This document shows positions 53,664 through 61,181 of a stretch of DNA of 64,000 bases, piece after piece (position 1 is the stretch's first letter; each line of letters begins with the position of its first letter). The notes under the pieces were generated by a model, which did no database searches, had not been told where the DNA came from, and saw nothing but the letters and a program-made list of their open reading frames with translations. Origin of the DNA: Firmicutes bacterium UBA6806. Its GTDB lineage: Bacteria; Bacillota; Clostridia; Peptostreptococcales; Acidaminobacteraceae. The stretch covers positions 1-64,000 of the forward strand of contig DKFC01000039.1 of the NCBI GenBank assembly GCA_002452745.1. Direction: 5' to 3'. The position numbers and the translations under genes were made by a program.

Positions 53664-54594
53664 AAAGACCCTTTATCTCATGGGAACACGAATCACCCTT
53701 TATTTTAAAGGTGAAGAGTCCGAATTAAACGTCGAGGAAGCCTCTCAGATGCTCTTGAGATTCGAAAAAATTTTTAGTGCCAACGATGAAAATTCACCGA
53801 TTGCACGTCTAAAAAAAACCGCTTTTATAGAGCCGCAACGGGTAAATTCAGATTTGTTTGAGCTGATTAAAATTGGAAGAGAACACAGCCTATCTGAAGA
53901 TAGTTCTCTAAACATTGCAATTGGCCCACTCGTTAAATTGTGGCGAATCGGCTTCAAAGAAGCTCATGTGCCAGAGCATGAAAAAATCATACAGATTCTA
54001 GATTTATTAAAAGTCGATTATATAATTTTAGATGAAAAAAATGAATCTGTATTCTTTTTAAAGGAAGGCATTGAAATCGACCTCGGTGCAATTGCAAAGG
54101 GGTATTTCTGCGATAAAATCATGGCTTTTTTTAAAAAAAGGGGCGCCATTTCTGCAATGGTTGATATTGGCGGAAATGTACTCGTTTATGGAGAGTCTCC
54201 CACTGATGAGAGCGAATGGAATGTAGGGATTCAAAACCCATTTCTTCCCAGAGGAAACCTCGTTGCAAGCGTGAAAATTAAAAACCAATCCGTTGTCACT
54301 TCCGGCATCTATGAGCGTGTATATAAAAAAGGCAATAACACCTATCACCATATTTTTGATCGCAAAACGGGCTATCCAATTGAGAACAACCTCGCTTCGC
54401 TCACCATTATTGCAGATACTTCCCTTGAGTGCGATCTCTATACGACGAAACTCTTCGGACTAGATATTGCTAAAATACTCCGTGAAGTAAACAGCATTGA
54501 AGGCATGTCTGCGATTATCATCACTAAAGATGGAAGGCTCGCTCATACTGATAACCTGAAAAATAAGATAACTTATAATACCATTACAGATTGA
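53647..54594 (+). CDS. apbE: cytosolic ApbE-type FMN transferase
   Basis: ApbE attaches FMN from FAD to Ser/Thr of FMN_bind domains. The 315-residue protein has the family motifs M-G-T-R-I-T-L, D-L-G-A-I-A-K-G, S-G-I-Y-E-R and H-I-F-D-R-K-T-G-Y-P, with the metal and FAD-binding residues. It has no signal peptide or lipobox, unlike ApbE proteins that serve the external Rnf/Nqr subunits, so its target is likely the cytosolic FMN_bind reductase encoded opposite. It overlaps the LysR gene by 17 bases. Confidence 0.9.
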   Translation: MNHTFKKTLYLMGTRITLYFKGEESELNVEEASQMLLRFEKIFSANDENSPIARLKKTAFIEPQRVNSDLFELIKIGREHSLSEDSSLNIAIGPLVKLWRIGFKEAHVPEHEKIIQILDLLKVDYIILDEKNESVFFLKEGIEIDLGAIAKGYFCDKIMAFFKKRGAISAMVDIGGNVLVYGESPTDESEWNVGIQNPFLPRGNLVASVKIKNQSVVTSGIYERVYKKGNNTYHHIFDRKTGYPIENNLASLTIIADTSLECDLYTTKLFGLDIAKILREVNSIEGMSAIIITKDGRLAHTDNLKNKITYNTITD

Positions 54595-54674
54595 ATTTAA
54601 ACTTAGAATTGGAGTTGGAGTTGACACTTTAACTGGCACTAGGTTCCATTGATTATCAATTCAAAAATACAAAA

Positions 54675-54713
54675 GAGGAGTCCTCTCTTGAGGACTCCTC
54701 ACTTTATTTTTAG
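54675..54713 (+). terminator. terminator of lysR-apbE
   Basis: GAGGAGTCCTC and GAGGACTCCTC form a perfect 11-bp stem with a TCTT loop, followed by ACTTTATTTTTA. Confidence 0.8.
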
Positions 54714-54781
54714 ATTGAGATCTGTTCGATATAAAAAATGCTCTCTTAAGGACTGATTCATACGATTATTATCCCTTGAGG

Positions 54782-55633
54782 TTATAATCGTATGCACTTT
54801 TCAGGAATTTTATCTTGGCAGGGAACCACAACTTGGCATTTGCCACATGCATAGCGAGGTTCAAATTTTTTATAAACCCAATCCAAATAGTTTGAACAGA
54901 CTGTATGCATCTTGCCCTTTTCGTAATCAATTGCATTTACAGGGCAATTTTGAACGCATTTACCACAAAATGTACAGTACTCATTCACTTCTTTGTAATG
55001 TCTTTCAGTTGCATCAAACTGCATATTTGTTATAAAACTCGTAAGCCTGCCAGCAGACCCCTTTTCTGTTATAATGTTTTTTGAAAGGCTAAATGTTCCC
55101 AATCCAGCTGCAAAGGCAACATGCCGTTCTGACCAGCTCGACCAAAAATCATCATTGGAAAGTTTCGTCTCACGAATCTTGTACCCTTCTTTTTTAGTGC
55201 CTATATTGATTGCCAATCGTTTATCTATACTCGGAGCCACACACTCAATCCCCTGTGCTTCTAGCTCACTCTTGACAAATGAAGTGAGCTTGTTGATGAA
55301 CAACTGTCCCTCATATCTGCCGTGAAGCCATTCTAAAGAAGGTCTTCGCAAGTCTCTGCCGTTTCCCGCCTTAACTTCTGCACTATATGGCAAAAACACT
55401 GAGACAACTGTTTTTGCGGACTCAAGCCAGTCACTTGGTCTGATAAATTTATGATACATAATTTCGTATTTGTCCGAGTATAGCTCAAATATTGGATCGT
55501 TTGCTTTTACAACTCCAATTAATGGATCGTCAAAGATTTTCATCCCCACCAGTTCAGAATCCAAGGCAACATCTGCTTTGATTCTATTATCATCGTTCTC
55601 CATGTAGAAATCTTGAATTATTTTTTTTATCAT
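54782..55633 (-). CDS. 4Fe-4S protein of the QueG (epoxyqueuosine reductase)-like family
   Basis: The 283-residue protein has a COG1600-type N-terminal domain and a C-terminal ferredoxin motif C-T-F-C-G-K-C-V-Q-N-C-P (about residues 215-228), then further cysteines (C-S-N-Y, C-G-K-C, C-Q-D-K, C-I-R-L) that could hold a second cluster. It is shorter than typical QueG (about 350-380) and lacks its C-terminal HEAT repeats, so it may be a related reductase of another substrate. A 11-bp inverted repeat (54759-54769 with 54784-54794) overlaps its 3' end. GAGGAAAAA precedes the ATG. Confidence 0.7.
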   Translation of the reverse strand: MIKKIIQDFYMENDDNRIKADVALDSELVGMKIFDDPLIGVVKANDPIFELYSDKYEIMYHKFIRPSDWLESAKTVVSVFLPYSAEVKAGNGRDLRRPSLEWLHGRYEGQLFINKLTSFVKSELEAQGIECVAPSIDKRLAINIGTKKEGYKIRETKLSNDDFWSSWSERHVAFAAGLGTFSLSKNIITEKGSAGRLTSFITNMQFDATERHYKEVNEYCTFCGKCVQNCPVNAIDYEKGKMHTVCSNYLDWVYKKFEPRYACGKCQVVVPCQDKIPEKCIRL

Positions 55634-55770
55634 TTTTTCCTCGCATAAATTGTTTGAGTATTGGCATTCTCACTTATTTTTCAGATCGTTTACATTCATT
55701 TTCATAAACTATTATACCAAATTTGATTCAAAAACACTAAAGACAACATCATCTGCACCGAAAATGGCCT

Positions 55771-56208
55771 TCAAACAATCCAAACCCCAATCACATCATC
55801 AATTTTAATTACCGATTCATCAGCCATCTGAATACATCTTGCATGGATATCAATCTTCTTAACCAATCCTCTGCTTATGACATACTGACCACCAGATTTC
55901 AGCATATCTGCTTTAAAATGCTCAATTTGCACTTTGAGTTCCTTGTTAATCTGGTCTTGAAGCTGAACTTGAATTTCATTTAGCTGTTCGTTGACAACAG
56001 CTTTTTCAGACTCATCCAACTCTCGCCTCTCATCCGTGAGCCTTGCCGCTTCTCTGACTGAGTCTTCATGACCTACAACCGCTGCAAATGGTGAAAATTG
56101 AGCAGCTCTGTCTTCTAGAGGCATCTGTTGTCTTCTGCTTGAAACATGATGTGGCAATTCTATTATGTCTTTATAATTTCTTTCACTTTCATGGATATTC
56201 TGACTCAT
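55771..56208 (-). CDS. YolD-like protein
   Basis: This 145-residue protein belongs to the YolD family, usually paired with the Y-family polymerase UvrX in Firmicutes and plasmids. It has M-P-L-E-D-R-A-A-Q-F-S-P-F-A-A and a C-terminal beta region including I-D-D-V-I-G. It lies 29-38 bases downstream of uvrX and shares its LexA-controlled transcript. Function of YolD is unknown. The ATG at 56208 with AAGGGAG is preferred to an upstream GTG. Confidence 0.85.
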   Translation of the reverse strand: MSQNIHESERNYKDIIELPHHVSSRRQQMPLEDRAAQFSPFAAVVGHEDSVREAARLTDERRELDESEKAVVNEQLNEIQVQLQDQINKELKVQIEHFKADMLKSGGQYVISRGLVKKIDIHARCIQMADESVIKIDDVIGVWIV

Positions 56209-56246
56209 ATCCCTCACTCCCTTGTTCAGAAGAACTCATTCTCAGA

Positions 56247-57791
56247 TTATTCGGCTTTATGTCCGCCAATCTGATTATTCCGATCCTTTCCAGTGGCACC
56301 CTTCTGAAAATTCACACCTTTTAAAACAGCGTTTTTTCCAAACTTCTTTTTAATATTCAAAAGCGCATGTTGAAGGTTTTTTTCCCTTTCGAACATCAAG
56401 TGTTCTTCATCTTCTCTTATGGCCTTCTCCTCATAGTCTGTGAACAAATCCATTTGTTCATAGCCAGCTTCTTCTTCTACCGACGCCTCATCCAGTATGT
56501 GATTTGCCACGAGGTTCACTCTACGTGCCAGTAACGCCTTATCAGCAATCTCATCAAACAACTTCATTACAGCCTCTACAATTAACTTTGTAGAAGATGT
56601 CACACGATCTAAATTCACCGTCCCGTGAGCATGTCTTGGAACTTGCCGTCCATAATAATCCGTTTTAACAGCACCTTTGTACTGTTTGCGCTGTTCTGCA
56701 TCGGATAAGTTAGAAATATCATATCCCACGTTCAAAACGAGTTGATCTGTCACCAGTTTTTTATCTACTAGATCCAGAACCAACTGATCGGCCATTTCCT
56801 TAACGACAACTCTCACTTCTTCATGTGTATAAGGTCTAAGCAAGACTTGCCCTGCCCCAGTGCTTTTGCTAGCGGGTTTATACGCCTTCACATGTTCCAG
56901 CGTACAAGGCTCCCACCCCCAAGCATGGTCAATTAAAAGCTCTGCATTTACACCAAAGAGGTCAAATAGCAACTCTTCATTGTGAAAGGCATAGTCTTCC
57001 CCCACAGAACATTTTGCAACATCTCCCATCGTGTACAGTCCATGCTTTGCGAGCTTCTGAGCATAACCTTTCCCCACACGCCAAAAATCAGTGATTGGTT
57101 TATGATCCCACAGCTGCTCTCTGTACCTCTGCTCATCAAGTTCGGCAATTCGAACGCCATCTGAGTCCGCCTCAATTTTCTTAGCCACGATGTCCATGGC
57201 TATTTTGCACAAGTAGAGATTCGTTCCAATTCCAGCAGTTGCAGTGATTCCAACTGTTTCGAACACATCTTTTATAATCTTTTTTGTAAATTCTCTTGAG
57301 GATTGATTTGAGTGTTTTAAATACTTTGTTATGTCAATAAAGACCTCATCAATAGAATAGACATGTATATCCTCAGGAGAGATATATTTCAGATATACAT
57401 TGTAAATTCTCGTACTATAATCTATATACAAAGCCATCCTCGGAGGTGCAACAATATAATCAATCGCCACACTTGGAGCTTTCTTTAGCTCATCAGCGAA
57501 ATAGGAGGCTCCTATGAGCTGATTGTTTGAAGTTTGCCGAGAGCGCTTGTCATTTTCGAGTTTTACTTTCTGAACCACTTCATAGAGTCTTACCCTTCCG
57601 GGAATACCATAGGCTTTTAACGATGGCGAAACCGCTAGACAGATTGTCTTTTCCGATCGGCTTGAATCAGCCACAACCAAATTTGTCGTCAGAGGATCCA
57701 GCCCCCGTTCCAAACACTCCACAGATGCATAAAACGACTTTAAGTCAATGGCAACATATATTTTTTCATTCAGCCTCTCATCGTCACTCAT
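56247..57791 (-). CDS. uvrX: Y-family translesion DNA polymerase, UvrX type
   Basis: The 514-residue protein is a DinB/UmuC-superfamily polymerase: A-I-D-L-K-S-F-Y-A-S-V-E at the N-terminus and Y-S-I-D-E-V-F-I-D, in which the adjacent D-E binds catalytic metals, are seen, with little-finger and C-terminal domains after about residue 260. It performs error-prone bypass of DNA damage. A LexA box lies 20 bases upstream of its start, so it belongs to the SOS regulon. It is followed by yolD, a common pair. Confidence 0.9.
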   Translation of the reverse strand: MSDDERLNEKIYVAIDLKSFYASVECLERGLDPLTTNLVVADSSRSEKTICLAVSPSLKAYGIPGRVRLYEVVQKVKLENDKRSRQTSNNQLIGASYFADELKKAPSVAIDYIVAPPRMALYIDYSTRIYNVYLKYISPEDIHVYSIDEVFIDITKYLKHSNQSSREFTKKIIKDVFETVGITATAGIGTNLYLCKIAMDIVAKKIEADSDGVRIAELDEQRYREQLWDHKPITDFWRVGKGYAQKLAKHGLYTMGDVAKCSVGEDYAFHNEELLFDLFGVNAELLIDHAWGWEPCTLEHVKAYKPASKSTGAGQVLLRPYTHEEVRVVVKEMADQLVLDLVDKKLVTDQLVLNVGYDISNLSDAEQRKQYKGAVKTDYYGRQVPRHAHGTVNLDRVTSSTKLIVEAVMKLFDEIADKALLARRVNLVANHILDEASVEEEAGYEQMDLFTDYEEKAIREDEEHLMFEREKNLQHALLNIKKKFGKNAVLKGVNFQKGATGKDRNNQIGGHKAE

Positions 57792-57810
57792 GGTTTCACC
57801 TACACATTTC

Positions 57811-57824
57811 AGAACATACGTTCT
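57811..57824. promoter_or_regulatory. LexA (SOS) box of uvrX-yolD
   Basis: AGAACATACGTTCT is a perfect palindrome with the GAAC-N4-GTTC core of Gram-positive LexA sites, 20 bases upstream of the uvrX start. Confidence 0.8.
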
Positions 57825-57917
57825 TTTTTATTTATTTTATCACACTTTTGCCATATAAAAAAGAGAATCCTTCATTCCAGTAAATTTATGTGAAATGTGT
57901 GTTTTACTCTATAACAA

Positions 57918-57956
57918 TTAAAGCTAATATCAACTCTATTGATATTAGCTTTTTTT
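57918..57956. terminator. hairpin terminator between uvrX and araC
   Basis: AAAGCTAATATCAA and TTGATATTAGCTTT form a perfect 14-bp stem with a CTCTA loop; T-run on the plus strand, and a shorter T stretch on the minus strand after the AraC-family gene. Confidence 0.7.
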
Positions 57957-57962
57957 AGAATC

Positions 57963-58940
57963 CTATAAATCACTTCTATATTCAGTGACACTCATTCCCG
58001 TCCACATTTTAAAGGCTCTTGACAGTGATTTTGCATCAGAATAACTCACGAGAAATGCAATTTCATCTAGAGTCATATTCATCTTCAGATAATTGCGCAC
58101 CAAAAGTTCTCTCGTACGGTTTAATTGCTTGTTGAAACTAGTCTGTTCATCTTTTAGCCGCCTCTGTAGAGTTCGCTTGCTCAACCCTAGTTCATGTGAT
58201 ATCTTATCCGCATCGCTCACCCCTGATGGCAATAACTCTATAAGCGCCTTCCTCACGGTGGCTGCAAAACTCAAATCCTGTTCAAAATCTCTTAAACGCT
58301 GATTTAATTCTCCCTCTAAATAATCCCACATGCGGTTGTTTTTCGTGATGAAGGGCCTCGACAGATCGTTTTTTGAAAACACCAGTGCATTCTGTCCTTC
58401 ACTGACAACTGGAATAGTACCAATATATGACTTTGCCTGATCTGGATACATTCCACCGCCTATGACCTTTTCAGGCGTTAGTGTTTCAATGCCCGTTCCC
58501 CTTCTCAATAGACTTAAAAGACTGATTTGAGCATAAAAGACCATGGTTTTAGGAACTGCACTACCGTCACTGTAAGCATAGGAAATACGGAACGCATCCC
58601 CTTCATCTTTTACTGTCATGCGAATTGGGGCGACAATTGTCTTATACTTGGCAATCCTCTTTATGCACTCCAATCCATTTTCTGCACAAAGCCCCGCAAA
58701 AAACTCAGGATTGAACGATGCAACATAATCCACTTTTGATATTTCAACCATAAATTCAGGTTTTGCATGGAGGTCTAAAACGTCAAGAACCGCCTTATAT
58801 TGCTGTGTTGTAAGTTCACACTTGCCCGAATCAATCATTCTCGTGGGAATACCCACCTCTTTAAAAATGCACTCCAGTTCAATGCCCATATTTTCTAAAA
58901 TCTTGATGGTATTGTCATCTAAGTTCAAACTGTAAAACAT
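57963..58940 (-). CDS. AraC-family regulator with Arabinose_bd-type N-terminus
   Basis: The 325-residue regulator has an N-terminal ligand domain of the PF12625 type (about 1-200) and a C-terminal AraC double HTH (about 225-325; S-K-R-T-L-Q-R-R-L and A-K-S-L-S-R-A-F-K-M-W-T-G-M). It lies 82 bases downstream of the aldo/keto reductase gene on the same strand. The promoter of that gene carries two AraC-type direct repeats, which this protein may recognise. Its ligand is unknown. Confidence 0.88.
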   Translation of the reverse strand: MFYSLNLDDNTIKILENMGIELECIFKEVGIPTRMIDSGKCELTTQQYKAVLDVLDLHAKPEFMVEISKVDYVASFNPEFFAGLCAENGLECIKRIAKYKTIVAPIRMTVKDEGDAFRISYAYSDGSAVPKTMVFYAQISLLSLLRRGTGIETLTPEKVIGGGMYPDQAKSYIGTIPVVSEGQNALVFSKNDLSRPFITKNNRMWDYLEGELNQRLRDFEQDLSFAATVRKALIELLPSGVSDADKISHELGLSKRTLQRRLKDEQTSFNKQLNRTRELLVRNYLKMNMTLDEIAFLVSYSDAKSLSRAFKMWTGMSVTEYRSDL

Positions 58941-59022
58941 ATTCCGCCGCCTATCCTAAATCCATTAAAGTCGTCAATGCAACACACTGTAGATATAAAG
59001 GTTGTCTTTGCCCGTAAGCTGT

Positions 59023-60222
59023 CTACGCCCTTCTCCCCACAAACCGATTGGCAACCTTAATGGCAGTTCTAATGGGCCAGCTGTCCAGTTCTTTGTGAGC
59101 TAGTTTCAGCTCTTTCCGGATTTCAATTGTCTGAGGGCAGTGCTTCTCACATTTGCCACAGTCCGTACATAGGTCAGCGCCAGACTTTTTCATTCCCAGA
59201 GCACCAATTGATTTTCCAATATACTGAATTTGAGACTGCCTACCGCCAAAGAAAAACTTGTCGTTATAATCCATAAACGTCCCGGGAATATCAACACCAA
59301 ATGGGCATGGCATACAGTAATTACAGCCAGTACATGGCACTTTCATAAGGTCTCTGTAGATTGCTTTTACATCGTCCACAATCTCAATTTCTCGATCAGA
59401 CATACTTCCCGCAGTGGTTTCAGAGGCTACTTCGATATTTTCACGAATGTGTTCATCAACATTCATTCCGCTCAACACGACACCCACTTCCTCATGATTC
59501 CATATCCATCGGAGCGCCCAATGCGCAGGAGTCCTCTTTTCATTATATTCACTAAACTTTAACTTTACTTTATCAGGTGCTTTGGCTGCCAAATTGCCCC
59601 CTCTGAGCGGCTCCATGACAACGACACCAATACCAAGTTCATTGGCTCTCTTTAGACCGGCAAGTCCAGCCTGATTGTATTCGTCCAAATAGTTGAACTG
59701 AATTTGGCAGAATTCCCAATTGTAATCTTCAAGAATCTTGATAAACGCCTCTGGCCTACCATGAAATGAAAATCCAATATGTCTAATCTGTCCCTTTTTT
59801 TTCTTTTCTTCTATAAACGTCAAAATGCCGAGGCTCTTAAGTTGCTCCCACGACTTCATACTGTCCAGCATATGCATGAGATAATAATCTATATAATCTG
59901 TATCCAGCCTCTCAAGTTGAGTGTCAAAGTACTTCTCTATCTGTTCTGCTTTATTCACAAGAAATGCAGGGAGTTTATCCGCAATATAAACCTTGTCTCT
60001 AAGGTTATTTTTACGGATGATTTTCCCAAGGACTACTTCACTTTTTCCGCCATGATACGGGTAAGCCGTATCAAAGTAATTGACTCCTTGTTCAAATGCA
60101 TACAGCATTTGTCTTTCGGTGAGTTCTTCATCTATTCTACCGCTCTTTACCGGCAACCTCATACAGCCATATCCAAGAACTGAAACGTCTGCACCCGCTT
60201 TGACAAGTTTTCTATATTGCAT
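59023..60222 (-). CDS. aldo/keto reductase with C-terminal 2x[4Fe-4S] ferredoxin domain
   Basis: The 399-residue protein is a COG1453-type oxidoreductase: an aldo/keto reductase barrel (about 1-280; the tetrad is visible as N-Y-F-D-T-A-Y-P-Y, D-K-L and Y-Y-L-M-H) joined to a ferredoxin-like part with C-T-G-C-N-Y-C-M-P-C-P and C-T-D-C-G-K-C-E-K-H-C-P. It probably moves electrons between NAD(P)H, Fe-S clusters and a carbonyl substrate. It lies next to the glycyl radical genes and has its own promoter region with AraC-type repeats. Confidence 0.88.
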   Translation of the reverse strand: MQYRKLVKAGADVSVLGYGCMRLPVKSGRIDEELTERQMLYAFEQGVNYFDTAYPYHGGKSEVVLGKIIRKNNLRDKVYIADKLPAFLVNKAEQIEKYFDTQLERLDTDYIDYYLMHMLDSMKSWEQLKSLGILTFIEEKKKKGQIRHIGFSFHGRPEAFIKILEDYNWEFCQIQFNYLDEYNQAGLAGLKRANELGIGVVVMEPLRGGNLAAKAPDKVKLKFSEYNEKRTPAHWALRWIWNHEEVGVVLSGMNVDEHIRENIEVASETTAGSMSDREIEIVDDVKAIYRDLMKVPCTGCNYCMPCPFGVDIPGTFMDYNDKFFFGGRQSQIQYIGKSIGALGMKKSGADLCTDCGKCEKHCPQTIEIRKELKLAHKELDSWPIRTAIKVANRFVGRRA

Positions 60223-60263
60223 CCTATACCTCCATCCAGCAGCTTAACCACACTTTTATGACA

Positions 60264-60292
60264 ATTGTAACGTCTACCGTTTAAAGTGTCCA
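60264..60292 (-). promoter_or_regulatory. promoter of the aldo/keto reductase gene
   Basis: On the minus strand TGGACA (60287-60292) and TACAAT (60264-60269) are 17 bases apart, about 35 bases upstream of the start at 60222. Confidence 0.6.
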
Positions 60293-60293
60293 C

Positions 60294-60329
60294 CACAATA
60301 CGTGCCAAAATTTTCACATATCGTGCCAA
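60294..60329 (-). promoter_or_regulatory. two direct repeats, candidate AraC-type operator
   Basis: TTGGCACG occurs twice on the minus strand (at 60301-60308 and 60322-60329), exactly 21 bases apart, each followed by a similar ATATGTG/TATTGTG tail. The downstream copy abuts the -35 element. This is the spacing and position of AraC class activator sites. Confidence 0.65.
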
Positions 60330-60407
60330 CAGCCAAGGATAAACATACGGTTTACACATAGCATCAAGAACTATTTACAATTCTCAATTCCTAATGGCTT
60401 ATGTCTA

Positions 60408-61181
60408 TTAGAGGTAACTTACCACCTGAACGCCTTCTTCTGTCACAATATTTCTTAGCCGATCCATCTTTGCATCACTTGGCCTTTCATATGACAGATA
60501 AGTTTTTTCAAGTTCTAGTTTATCGTATTTATAATCTCCAAGTGTGTGATACGGCAGCAATTCCATTTTCGGTGATTTCAGATGGCGTTTTACAAATTTA
60601 GCCGTCTCTCGGATGTTCTCTTCAGTTGCATTGACGCCTTCTATCACTGGAATCCTGACAACAACAGGAAGTAAATCCTCTCCCATTTTCCTGATATTCT
60701 CATGAATTATGAGGTTTGACTTTCCCGTGTATGTCAAGTGATTTTCGCCGTCCATCAATTTGATATCAACGAAGATAAGTCCCATCCTCCTAAGCACATG
60801 TTTGACTCTGTCATAATCAAAATACCCACATGTCTCCATGGCGAGGTCATACCCATCATCATATAATTTTTCCGACAACGTATCGAGAAAATCCAATTGA
60901 AGGGTAGGTTCACCACCTGAAAAGGTAATGCCCCCACCTGAAAATCTATAAAATATTTTCTGTTTGTCTATATTTTTGAGTACTTCTTCAACTGAATAAG
61001 CCCTCACCAGATGATTTTTATCACTCACTGTGAAAGACTCTGGGTTTGCACACCATTTACACCTAAGTGGACAACCCGCCAAAAAAAGGACGGTTCTGAT
61101 GCCTTCGCCATCATTGACAGAATAGTTCTGAGGCTGCATCATATACCCTATCTGTCCTCTTTTTTCATCAGAAACTATCAT
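60408..61181 (-). CDS. glycyl radical enzyme activating protein, short PflA-like form
   Basis: The 257-residue radical SAM enzyme generates the glycyl radical of the neighbouring glycyl radical enzyme. Motif C37-x3-C41-x2-C44 (G-C-P-L-R-C-K-W-C) binds the SAM cluster and G-G-E-P the SAM. Unlike the activases of glycerol/choline/hydroxyproline enzymes, no insert with two further [4Fe-4S] clusters follows the motif, so it is of the compact PflA-like architecture. Its start overlaps the glycyl radical enzyme's end by 14 bases. Confidence 0.93.
   Translation of the reverse strand: MIVSDEKRGQIGYMMQPQNYSVNDGEGIRTVLFLAGCPLRCKWCANPESFTVSDKNHLVRAYSVEEVLKNIDKQKIFYRFSGGGITFSGGEPTLQLDFLDTLSEKLYDDGYDLAMETCGYFDYDRVKHVLRRMGLIFVDIKLMDGENHLTYTGKSNLIIHENIRKMGEDLLPVVVRIPVIEGVNATEENIRETAKFVKRHLKSPKMELLPYHTLGDYKYDKLELEKTYLSYERPSDAKMDRLRNIVTEEGVQVVSYL

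Noticed and set aside
54759..54794. 11-bp inverted repeat at the 3' end of the QueG-like gene as a terminator
   Set aside because: It overlaps the coding end and has no T-run on the minus strand.
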